Positions 41,262-48,644 of a DNA stretch of 64,000 nucleotides are shown here, piece by piece. The position numbers and the translations under genes are program-made. The stretch covers positions 1 to 64,000 of the forward strand of contig JBEANL010000001.1 in NCBI GenBank assembly GCA_041165405.1. The letters are read 5' to 3'. Below the pieces are notes generated by a model. It saw only the letters and a list, made by a program, of their open reading frames with translations. It ran no database searches and was not told where the DNA came from. The first letter of the stretch is position 1. Each line of letters begins with the position of its first letter. The stretch comes from Methylopumilus sp009926035. GTDB lineage: Bacteria; Pseudomonadota; Gammaproteobacteria; Burkholderiales; Methylophilaceae.

Positions 41262-42499
41262 CGTTGTTGTAATCTTAAGGACATTTTTTTTAAAAATTTC
41301 ATCGCTACTTTAGGTTCGTCGGCTAGCATCATGTCGAGATGTACTTTTGGAATCTCAATAATTTGAGATTCATTTGAAGTTGACATGGCTGAAGCAATAG
41401 TTGGCGTTTCATTTAACACTGCCATCTCGCCAAAATATTCATGAGCTTTTAAAGAACGTATTACTCGACCGTCTTGAATTAAATTGACCGAGCCTTGAAC
41501 AATGTAATACACATTATATTTACGATTGCCTTGCTCAAAAATCATTTCATTTTGTTTATATATTTTTCCGTAACGCGAAGCAAGATAATGAATGAAAGAG
41601 CTTGAAAGCGAAATAGAGTCGTCAAATAATTTTTTTAATAACAACATATCTTTTTTGTGAAGTGTTGCCATAACCTCTACACCAAGTAAGTAAGATGCGA
41701 TATTAAGATAAAGCCATATCAGTGAAATAAAAAGATTTCTCATGCCACCAAAAAAGGTACCATAGGATTGACTCAATGATAAAAAGATATCAAAAGTTGA
41801 TCTCAGTCCAAGCCATAAGAGAGCGGTTAGTAGCGAACCTAAAACAATATGTTTTACATCGACTTTAATAGGAAAGAAGAATCGATTAAAAAGTGCCAAA
41901 GATAAAACAACAAATGAGAATGAACTTACAAAATAAATCATTTGTGAATTTACAAAACTTAAATATTCGCCAAAGAACATAGTAGCTTTTTGAAAGACCA
42001 TGCCTGATAAAGTAAAGAGAAAGAAAAGTAAGAGTATGCCAATAATAGCAACGATATCTCGAAACTTACTTTTTAGAAATGATGGATCTTCTTCAGTCGC
42101 CGAAATAATAAGAAGACTTGAACGAAGAGAGCTTGTGAGGGGCGTTGCTGCCCACAATAAAATTAATGTACCTAAGATACCCCATACTTTGGTATGGCTT
42201 GATACCTTATAAACTTCAAGCATAATTTTTTTACTCATTTGCGGTAATAAGTCACTTGTAAGAAGCGCTAATCTTCCCAAAGCAAACTCAGAATTAACTA
42301 ACCAATGACTTAAGAAAAAGAAAATGAGAAGAATCATGGGGATCAGTGCAAAAAGAGAAAAGAAAGATAAGGATGCAGTTAAGCCGAATACATTATGACG
42401 TTTGCAACCTGCCAATGTCTCTTTTATCATGAAGATGGGCAGTGACTCATCTTTTTTTTGGTAAAGATTTTTGAAAAGCGGATGCACTTTAATCATCAA
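41258..42499 (-). CDS. YihY/BrkB membrane protein fused to a cyclic-nucleotide-binding-like domain
   Basis: A 413-residue fusion. Residues about 1-285 are the YihY/BrkB multi-span domain (GLTASLSFFSLFALIPMIL near the start). Residues about 300-413 are a CAP-family domain (YNVYYIVQGSVNLIQDGRV, then FGEMAVLNETPTIASA). The phosphate-binding Arg expected in the last motif is Thr, so cyclic-nucleotide binding may be lost or altered. The two parts are in one open frame with no sign of frameshift. BrkB function is unsettled. The start overlaps the end of the iminopeptidase gene by four bases. Confidence 0.85.
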   Translation of the reverse strand: MMIKVHPLFKNLYQKKDESLPIFMIKETLAGCKRHNVFGLTASLSFFSLFALIPMILLIFFFLSHWLVNSEFALGRLALLTSDLLPQMSKKIMLEVYKVSSHTKVWGILGTLILLWAATPLTSSLRSSLLIISATEEDPSFLKSKFRDIVAIIGILLLFFLFTLSGMVFQKATMFFGEYLSFVNSQMIYFVSSFSFVVLSLALFNRFFFPIKVDVKHIVLGSLLTALLWLGLRSTFDIFLSLSQSYGTFFGGMRNLFISLIWLYLNIASYLLGVEVMATLHKKDMLLLKKLFDDSISLSSSFIHYLASRYGKIYKQNEMIFEQGNRKYNVYYIVQGSVNLIQDGRVIRSLKAHEYFGEMAVLNETPTIASAMSTSNESQIIEIPKVHLDMMLADEPKVAMKFLKKMSLRLQQR

Positions 42500-43461
42500 G
42501 CTAATACTCTATAGTGATTGGTAGCTTTAACAAGTTCGCTTGTCATTGTAGGCTCTGAAGCTGAGTGTCCGGCATCCGGCACCATAATAAAATTTGCATG
42601 TGGCATGCATTGATAAAGTTCATATGCCGTAATAGGAGGACACACCATGTCGTAGCGCCCTTGAATAATAGTTGTTGGAATATTTTTTAATTGTTTAACT
42701 TCTTCTAATATTTTTTTTCCATCAATAAAACATTGATCTTTGATGTAATGAAGTTGAACCCGTGCACGCGCAATTTCATTTTGTATATCTTCATCTGTGA
42801 GCGTTTTATTTTCTTCTGCTTGAGGAATCAATTTTAAAAGACCACTCTCAAAACGATTCCATGCGATGGATGCTGGCCCACTAATTTTTAAATCATTTGA
42901 AAATACAAATTCACTATAATTTTTTACAAGCTCATTACGTTTATCAATTGGTAGAAAATCGAGAAGTGTTTGATGGGCTTCTGGAAAAAAAGCCCTAACT
43001 TCGCCGAGGAACCAATCAAGCTCAGTTTTACGACTTAAGAAGATACCTCGCAAAATAAGTGCTTTGATCGTTTCGGGATATTGAGTTGCATACGCTAGAG
43101 CTAAAGCGCTACCCCAAGAGCCTCCAAAAATAATCCAACTTTTTATACTAAAATGTTTTCGAATGGTCTCCATGTCAGATAGAAGATCTGCCGTAGTATT
43201 GCCGTTCGTTTCTCCTAGAGGTTTACTTTGCCCGCATCCCCTTTGATCAAAAAGAATGATTTGGTAGTGTTTTGGATCAAAAAATTGTCTTTGTTTAGGG
43301 TTAGTTCCTCCACCAGGCCCTCCATGAAGAAAAATAATAGGTTTTCCATGAGGATTTCCTGATAGTTCGACATAAATTTTATGTCCGTGAGGCCTTTCTA
43401 ACCAGGTCGTATGATAGGGTGAAATCTCTGGATATAAGGTATATAAAGATTCAGTTGGCAT
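42496..43461 (-). CDS. pip: Proline iminopeptidase
   Basis: A 321-residue alpha/beta hydrolase that removes N-terminal proline from peptides. The oxyanion segment is FLHGGPGGGTNPKQRQFFDP, the nucleophile elbow GGSWGSALALAYA contains the catalytic Ser, and the late Asp and His lie in GRYDMVCPP and DAGHSASEP. Length is normal for the bacterial family. It is cotranscribed with the BrkB-fusion gene (4-base overlap) and divergent from xoxF. Confidence 0.9.
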   Translation of the reverse strand: MPTESLYTLYPEISPYHTTWLERPHGHKIYVELSGNPHGKPIIFLHGGPGGGTNPKQRQFFDPKHYQIILFDQRGCGQSKPLGETNGNTTADLLSDMETIRKHFSIKSWIIFGGSWGSALALAYATQYPETIKALILRGIFLSRKTELDWFLGEVRAFFPEAHQTLLDFLPIDKRNELVKNYSEFVFSNDLKISGPASIAWNRFESGLLKLIPQAEENKTLTDEDIQNEIARARVQLHYIKDQCFIDGKKILEEVKQLKNIPTTIIQGRYDMVCPPITAYELYQCMPHANFIMVPDAGHSASEPTMTSELVKATNHYRVLA

Positions 43462-43575
43462 GGAAAATATTTAGCTTTCTTATTGATTTTATTAGGTATT
43501 TTAACAAACTTAAGAAAATTCAGGAATACTTAAAATTTAGACTTAAAAAAATGTTAACAAATTGTAACGAAATTG

Positions 43576-43604
43576 TTGCAATTCTAAAAAAAGAGGCATA
43601 TATT
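43576..43604 (+). promoter_or_regulatory. Candidate xoxF promoter
   Basis: TTGCAA at 43576-43581 and TATATT at 43599-43604 are separated by 17 bases. A start near 43611 would give a leader of about 135 bases before the xoxF ATG. The -35 element is part of a palindrome, AATTG-TTG-CAATT at 43571-43583. The call is by eye. Confidence 0.5.
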
Positions 43605-43640
43605 ACTACTCAAGCATAAGTCAAATTGTGCTGAAAGTAA

Positions 43641-43692
43641 GCCTTCGAAGCACCTTCGAGTCTTAAAGTGAAACACTTTAAAATTTAAAGTG
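43641..43692 (+). promoter_or_regulatory. Repeat-rich segment in the xoxF leader
   Basis: CCTTCGA occurs twice (43642-43648 and 43653-43659). Then TTAAAGTG at 43663-43670 is mirrored by CACTTTAA at 43674-43681 (8-bp arms, AAA loop), and TTAAAGTG appears again in direct orientation at 43685-43692, 22 bases after the first copy. It can act as an RNA hairpin in the leader or as a protein-binding array with two-helical-turn spacing. The rest of the 43462-43745 gap holds no gene. Confidence 0.6.
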
Positions 43693-43745
43693 ACTAGAGA
43701 GTTTACTTCTTTTTAAAACCCTTAGTAAAAACTATGGAGATTTAT

Positions 43746-45620
43746 ATGAAAATTAACAAAATCAAGTTAGCTCTTGGTTTAGTAGCTGGTCTATCAGTGG
43801 CAATGCCAATGATTGCTTCAGCAGCTGCTGATCAAGAAAAAGCAATTGCTAATCCTGATAACTGGGCAGCACCACGCGGTGACTACACAAATCAGGGTTA
43901 CAGCAAATTAACACAAATTAACCAAGGTAACGTAAAAAACCTTAAAGCAGCATGGACATTCGCTACTGGTGTAAACCGTGGTCATGAAGGTGCTCCTTTA
44001 GTTATTGGTAACATGATGTATGTTCATACAGCATTCCCAAATAACATCTACGCGCTTGACTTAAACGACAATCAAAAAATCGTTTGGTCTTACTTCCCAA
44101 AACAAGATCCATCAGTTCAAGCAGTTCTCTGCTGTGACAACGTTTCACGTGGTCTTGGTTATGGCGACGGTAAAATCTTCTTACAACAAAACGACGGTAC
44201 ATTAGTTGCTTTGGATGCTAAGTCAGGTAAAAAAATATGGGACGTTAAAAACACTGACCCTAAAGTTGGTGCTACAAACACAAACGCTCCACACGTAATT
44301 AAAGATAAAGTTTTAACAGGTTGTTCTGGTGCTGAATTCGGTGTTCGTTGCTTTATCGCAGCTTACACATTAGACGGCAAGTTAGCTTGGAAAGCTTACT
44401 CAACAGGTCCTGATTCTGAAGTATTAATCGGCAAAGACTTTAACAAAGACACACCACTTTACTCAGCATTATCAGTCTATGAAGACGTTAATGGTGGTAA
44501 CAAACAAGGCGGTTCATTCAAGAAAATTGATACTGCTAAGTTAAAAGGCGGTGAAAAAGATCTTGGCTTAAAAACATGGTTGAAACCACAAGCAGTTAAA
44601 GATGGTTGGCAACATGGTGGTGGCTCTGTTTGGGGCTGGTGGCCATATGATCCAAAAACAAACTTAGTGTACTACGGTACAGGTAACCCATCAGTTTGGA
44701 ATCCAGATGTACGTCCAGGCGACAATAAATGGTCTATGACTGTTTTCGCTCGTGACTTAAACACTGGTATGGCACGCTGGGGTATGCAAATGACTCCACA
44801 TGACGAGTGGGATTACGACGGTATTAACGAAGTGATCTTATTTGACAATGGTGGTAAGACATACGCATGGCACCATGACCGTAACGGTTTTGCTTATACA
44901 TGGCAAGCTGACAACGGCGTTTTAGTTGCTGCAGAAAAAGTACATCCATTTGTTAACTGGGCAACTGATGTTGATATGAAATCAGGTGTACCTAACAAGT
45001 TAGCTACAGCTTCTACTCACCAAGACTACAATGCTAAGGGTGTATGCCCAGCTGCATTGGGTACAAAAGATCAACAACCAGCATCTTACTCACCTAAGAC
45101 TGGCCTTATCTACTCACCACTCAACCACGTATGTATGACATACGAACCAGTTGAGTCTAAGTATGTAGCAGGTCAACCATGGGTTGGTGCAACATTAACT
45201 ATGTTTGCTGGTCCAGACGGTGTTATGGGTGGCTTCGCTGCTTATGATCCAATGACTAACAAAAAAGCTTGGTACAACAAAGAGAAGTTCTCAGCTTGGG
45301 GTGGTTCTTTAAATACCGCTTCAGACTTAGTGTTCTACGGAACTCTTGATCGTTGGTTCAAAGCTCTTGACGCTAAGTCAGGTAAAGAACTTTGGAAATT
45401 CCAAGTTGGTTCTGGTGTGATTGGTAATGCATTCACATACTCAAACGGCGGCAAACAATACGTTGGTGTTTTATCAGGTATTGGTGGTTGGGCTGGCGTT
45501 GCGATGAACCTTGGCTTAACTAACCCAACAGACGCTCTTGGTGCTGCTGGTGGTTATGCTGAACTTACTAAGTACAATGCTGCTCCTGGCGGCGGTGCTT
45601 TAACAGTATTTAGCCTATAA
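43746..45620 (+). CDS. xoxF: Lanthanide-dependent PQQ methanol dehydrogenase XoxF
   Basis: A 624-residue periplasmic quinoprotein that oxidises methanol to formaldehyde or formate. A signal peptide (1-27, ending ASA) precedes the eight-bladed propeller. The vicinal disulphide is C129-C130, and DEWDYDG has D356 plus D358, the extra Asp that marks lanthanide binding (MxaF has Ala there). The frame also opens at 43734, but a GGAG site precedes ATG 43746. Strong downstream terminator and codon regularity fit a highly expressed gene. XoxJ and XoxG follow. Confidence 0.97.
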   Translation: MKINKIKLALGLVAGLSVAMPMIASAAADQEKAIANPDNWAAPRGDYTNQGYSKLTQINQGNVKNLKAAWTFATGVNRGHEGAPLVIGNMMYVHTAFPNNIYALDLNDNQKIVWSYFPKQDPSVQAVLCCDNVSRGLGYGDGKIFLQQNDGTLVALDAKSGKKIWDVKNTDPKVGATNTNAPHVIKDKVLTGCSGAEFGVRCFIAAYTLDGKLAWKAYSTGPDSEVLIGKDFNKDTPLYSALSVYEDVNGGNKQGGSFKKIDTAKLKGGEKDLGLKTWLKPQAVKDGWQHGGGSVWGWWPYDPKTNLVYYGTGNPSVWNPDVRPGDNKWSMTVFARDLNTGMARWGMQMTPHDEWDYDGINEVILFDNGGKTYAWHHDRNGFAYTWQADNGVLVAAEKVHPFVNWATDVDMKSGVPNKLATASTHQDYNAKGVCPAALGTKDQQPASYSPKTGLIYSPLNHVCMTYEPVESKYVAGQPWVGATLTMFAGPDGVMGGFAAYDPMTNKKAWYNKEKFSAWGGSLNTASDLVFYGTLDRWFKALDAKSGKELWKFQVGSGVIGNAFTYSNGGKQYVGVLSGIGGWAGVAMNLGLTNPTDALGAAGGYAELTKYNAAPGGGALTVFSL

Positions 45621-45632
45621 TTAATCGAAAGA

Positions 45633-45709
45633 TTTTTTATAGAACTAACTGTTAGTTAGTATGTCCTATAAACACCCCGCTTTCGAGCGGGGTGTTTTTT
45701 TATAGAACT
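45633..45709 (+). repeat. 14-base direct repeat flanking the xoxF terminator
   Basis: TTTTTTATAGAACT is present exactly at 45633-45646 and at 45696-45709. Between the copies are AACTAAC-T-GTTAGTT (45643-45657), a palindrome, and then the terminator. The arrangement may be a remnant of slippage or insertion; no function is evident. Confidence 0.5.
45671..45701 (+). terminator. Strong terminator of xoxF
   Basis: AACACCCCGCT at 45671-45681 pairs perfectly with AGCGGGGTGTT at 45686-45696 over a TTCG tetraloop and is followed by five T. It separates xoxF from xoxJ, so xoxJ must have its own promoter or depend on readthrough. Confidence 0.95.
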
Positions 45710-45737
45710 CACGATTATTCATTGCCAAGGAAAAAGA

Positions 45738-46595
45738 ATGCTTAAAAAAATAATATTAGCTTTATGTGTTTTAAATTCACTTCAAGCCGGATCGGTTTTT
45801 GCTGCAGGCCAAGATCGTGAAGATGGTCTACCTGGTATGCCATATCGTATTCCTTCAGATAAAGAATTTAGAGTATGTGCTGACCCTGAAAGTCTTCCTT
45901 ATTCAAATCAAAAAGGCGAGGGTTTTGAAAATAAAATTGCAGAAGTTTTAGCAAAAGATTTAGGCAAGGAATTAACCTATGAATTTTGGCTTGATCGTCA
46001 AGGCTATTTAAGAAATACAATTAATGCGCAACGTTGTGACGTCATTATTGGTATGGGCAGTGATGTAGATACATTAAGAACTTCTAAGCCTTATTACCGC
46101 TCTGGCTATGTATTTGTATATCGAAAATCAAGTAACTACAATATCAAAGATTGGGATGCAGAAGATCTTAAGAAAGGCATTATAGGTATTGTGGGTGAAA
46201 GCCCACCGACGATTCCATTACGCGATCATGATCTTATGGCGAACGCACGCCCTTATCGATTACAAAGAGATCTTAATTTATCGCCAGGACATATGATTGA
46301 TGATTTAGTTGCAGGTAAAATTGATGTTGCAATCATATGGGGGCCAATTGGCGGATACTATGCAAAACAATCTAAAGAGCCTCTTGTAGTTGTTCCTATA
46401 CCTGAATATAAATCAGTAAATGTGAAAGGTAAAGAAGAGTGGAATATTTCAGTGGCTGTTCGTAAAAAAGATAAAGATCGCATGGAAATGATTCAAGGGG
46501 CGTTGGATCGAAATCAGGCTAAAATTTTAAAGATTTTAGATGACTATGGTATCCCGCACAAACCCGTTGTTTTGGGGGATAAGATAGGAAATTAA
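45738..46595 (+). CDS. xoxJ: Methanol oxidation accessory periplasmic protein XoxJ
   Basis: A 285-residue solute-binding-type protein (MxaJ/XoxJ family) with a signal peptide (1-22, ending VFA). Family features are GLPGMPYRIPSDKEFRVCADPESLPYSNQ, a fixed Cys, and the periplasmic binding fold ending VPIPEYKSVNVKGK. XoxJ is thought to help activate XoxF. It sits between xoxF and xoxG, the usual xoxFJG group, and is preceded by AAGGA. Confidence 0.92.
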   Translation: MLKKIILALCVLNSLQAGSVFAAGQDREDGLPGMPYRIPSDKEFRVCADPESLPYSNQKGEGFENKIAEVLAKDLGKELTYEFWLDRQGYLRNTINAQRCDVIIGMGSDVDTLRTSKPYYRSGYVFVYRKSSNYNIKDWDAEDLKKGIIGIVGESPPTIPLRDHDLMANARPYRLQRDLNLSPGHMIDDLVAGKIDVAIIWGPIGGYYAKQSKEPLVVVPIPEYKSVNVKGKEEWNISVAVRKKDKDRMEMIQGALDRNQAKILKILDDYGIPHKPVVLGDKIGN

Positions 46596-46602
46596 AGTTA
46601 AA

Positions 46603-46628
46603 AAAGTCACTCAGAAATGAGTGACTTT
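46603..46628 (+). terminator. Perfect hairpin between xoxJ and xoxG
   Basis: AAAGTCACTCA at 46603-46613 pairs perfectly with TGAGTGACTTT at 46618-46628 over a GAAA tetraloop, seven bases after the xoxJ stop. No T-run follows on the plus strand, so it is a weak terminator or an mRNA-processing or stabilising structure. On the minus strand it would have a U-run, but no gene there uses it. Confidence 0.65.
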
Positions 46629-46640
46629 AGAACAAAAAAT

Positions 46641-46654
46641 GAGTAAGATTACTC
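46641..46654. promoter_or_regulatory. Palindrome upstream of xoxG
   Basis: GAGTAA-GA-TTACTC is an almost perfect dyad about 95 bases before the xoxG start, and a TATATT -10-like element (46662-46667 region) lies just after it. It could be an operator for a separate xoxG promoter. No known regulator is identified by sequence. Confidence 0.35.
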
Positions 46655-46750
46655 TGTGTTTTTATATTTTTAGTTAGTTAAAACCGCTTTTTAGAATTTT
46701 TATTTTGGATTAAACATCCTCCAAAATTTAGACAATTTTTAGGAGAAATT

Positions 46751-47242
46751 ATGCTAGTAAAAAAAGTACTTATGTCATCGCTCTTAGTTTCTATGATGGC
46801 ATTTGCAGGTGTGGCATCTGCTGACGTTTCATTTGTAAAAACTACAGATGGAAGCGCATTAAAAATTGACCCAAGTTTATTTGATACACCCGCAGCAAAA
46901 GAATTTCTAGCTACTGGCAAAAATCCTTATGTTGGTAATGCCGAAGCAGTTGCAAAGGGTAAAAAGATTTTTGGTTTATATTCTTGCACGCAATGTCATG
47001 GTGGGGATGCAAAAGGTCAAGTTGGTCCAGGATTAGTTGGCCCCACATTCCGCTACCCAAAAGATGCTACGAACAAAGGTATGTTTGAAACAGTTTGGGC
47101 GGGAACAAATGGCGGTATGGGCGCTAAAGGAATCGGACTTATGGATGCAACAGATCCAAAAAATGGTGTGACCCCAGATGAGCTTCTTAAGATTATTGCT
47201 TGGATTCGAACTCAAGGAACAGGTCTTACAGGTAACGAGTAA
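46751..47242 (+). CDS. xoxG: Cytochrome c electron acceptor of XoxF (XoxG)
   Basis: A 163-residue periplasmic cytochrome c with a signal peptide (1-24, ending ASA). The heme site is CTQCH (C79, C82, H83), and a later Met-containing segment, GGMGAKGIGLM, can supply the sixth ligand. It takes electrons from PQQ in XoxF. An AGGAG ribosome site precedes the ATG. The C-terminus LLKIIAWIRTQG is typical for cytochrome c(L)-type proteins. Context after xoxF and xoxJ gives the name. Confidence 0.9.
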   Translation: MLVKKVLMSSLLVSMMAFAGVASADVSFVKTTDGSALKIDPSLFDTPAAKEFLATGKNPYVGNAEAVAKGKKIFGLYSCTQCHGGDAKGQVGPGLVGPTFRYPKDATNKGMFETVWAGTNGGMGAKGIGLMDATDPKNGVTPDELLKIIAWIRTQGTGLTGNE

Positions 47243-47276
47243 AACTAATCCTTATTTAGTTTCCTAAAAAAATAAT

Positions 47277-47312
47277 AAAACCACTCCTGTATAATTGCAG
47301 CAGTGGTTTTTT
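47277..47312 (+). terminator. Rho-independent terminator after xoxG
   Basis: AAAACCACT at 47277-47285 pairs with AGTGGTTTT at 47302-47310, with inner CTG/CAG pairing, followed by T. It ends the xox transcript before the NADH dehydrogenase gene at 47337. Confidence 0.85.
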
Positions 47313-47336
47313 ATTGTCTGTTTTTAAGGAAGCAAG

Positions 47337-48644
47337 ATGCATAAGATTGTGATTGTAGGTGGCGGTGCAGGAGGTTTAGAGCTTGCAACAAAACTCGGGG
47401 ATACGTTGGGAAAAAAGAAGAAAGCCGAAATTACACTCATTGATTGCACAAAAACACATGTATGGAAACCGCTCCTTCATGAAATTGCTGCTGGGAGCAT
47501 GAACCCAGACAAGCATGAATTGGAGTATATGGCTCAAGCGCATTGGCATCACTTTCGTTTTCGTTTAGGCCGCATGGATCGATTGAATCGTCGTAAAAAA
47601 GAAGTTTCGATTGCGCCATATATAGATGAAGATGGCAAAGAAATTATTCCAAGAAGAAGTTTTCAATATGACACATTAATTATCTCTGTTGGAAGCACTA
47701 CAAATGATTTTGGTATCAAAGGGGCAGCAGAGCATTCGATTGCGTTAGATACGCAAGAGCAAGCTGAAGTATTCCATCAAAAATTACACCATGCGATTTT
47801 AAAAGCACAAACACAAAAGAAAGCAATTCAACCAGGTCAATTAGAAGTTGTGATTGTGGGAGCAGGTGCAACAGGCGTCGAACTTGCAGCAGAACTTCAT
47901 AAGGCAACACGCGAAATGACGACTTATGGGATTGATCGTATAAACCCTGATCGTGATATCAAAATTTCTATTATTGAAGCAAGCCCTCGTTTGCTTCCAG
48001 CGCTTCCGCAAAAATTATCGCACTCCGTAGAATTGGAATTAAGAAAGTTGCGTGTACATCTTTATATGGGTGAGCGCGTGACTGAAGTGTCTGCTAAAGG
48101 AGTCAAGACACACAGTAAGCGGTTTATTCCTTCAGCTTTAGTAGTATGGGCTGCTGGTGTGAAAGCACCAGATTTCTTAAAAAAAATAGATGGGTTAGAA
48201 ACAAATCGTATCAATCAATTGCTCGTTCACACAACACTTCAAACGACACGTGATAATTCCATTTTTGCATTTGGCGATTGCGCAGCATGCCCCATCGACG
48301 GAACTGATCAATTTGTTCCACCAAGAGCACAAGCCGCTCATCAACAAGCATCATTACTTTTTAAATCTATGAAACTTCGTGTCAAAGGTAAAACAAATTT
48401 ACCTCAATACGTATACAAAGATTATGGTTCGTTAGTCAATATGGGCGAGTATTCAACTGTAGGAAATTTGATGGGTTCGTTGATGGGTGGATCGATGTTT
48501 ATCGAAGGATTTGTTGCGCGATTTATGTATCAGTCACTTTATAAAATGCATTTGATGGCGCTTCATGGATTTATGAGCACAGCGCTTCAAACACTTGCTC
48601 GCATTATTACGCGACGAACAGAAGCGCAAGTTAAGTTACATTAA
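47337..48644 (+). CDS. ndh: Type II NADH dehydrogenase (NDH-2)
   Basis: A 435-residue FAD-dependent respiratory enzyme. It starts with the dinucleotide motif KIVIVGGGAGGLELA, has the second nucleotide fold VVIVGAGATGVELAAEL (about 165-181), and the flavin site FAFGDCAA. The C-terminal part (VNMGEYSTVGNLMGSL, then hydrophobic and amphipathic helices) suits a monotopic membrane enzyme that passes electrons to quinone. It would re-oxidise NADH made by the formate dehydrogenase nearby. Its stop overlaps the lplT stop on the other strand. Confidence 0.9.
   Translation: MHKIVIVGGGAGGLELATKLGDTLGKKKKAEITLIDCTKTHVWKPLLHEIAAGSMNPDKHELEYMAQAHWHHFRFRLGRMDRLNRRKKEVSIAPYIDEDGKEIIPRRSFQYDTLIISVGSTTNDFGIKGAAEHSIALDTQEQAEVFHQKLHHAILKAQTQKKAIQPGQLEVVIVGAGATGVELAAELHKATREMTTYGIDRINPDRDIKISIIEASPRLLPALPQKLSHSVELELRKLRVHLYMGERVTEVSAKGVKTHSKRFIPSALVVWAAGVKAPDFLKKIDGLETNRINQLLVHTTLQTTRDNSIFAFGDCAACPIDGTDQFVPPRAQAAHQQASLLFKSMKLRVKGKTNLPQYVYKDYGSLVNMGEYSTVGNLMGSLMGGSMFIEGFVARFMYQSLYKMHLMALHGFMSTALQTLARIITRRTEAQVKLH

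Noticed and set aside
43419..43619. 66-codon plus-strand frame before xoxF
   Set aside because: It overlaps the pip start and the candidate xoxF promoter, has no ribosome site and no recognisable sequence.
46678..46920. 80-codon minus-strand frame over the xoxG start
   Set aside because: It covers the xoxG signal peptide in antisense and contains no domain pattern.
47290..47295. TATAAT sequence inside the xoxG terminator
   Set aside because: It lies in the loop of the terminator hairpin and no proper -35 element is found at 16-18 bases upstream, so a promoter for ndh is not supported.
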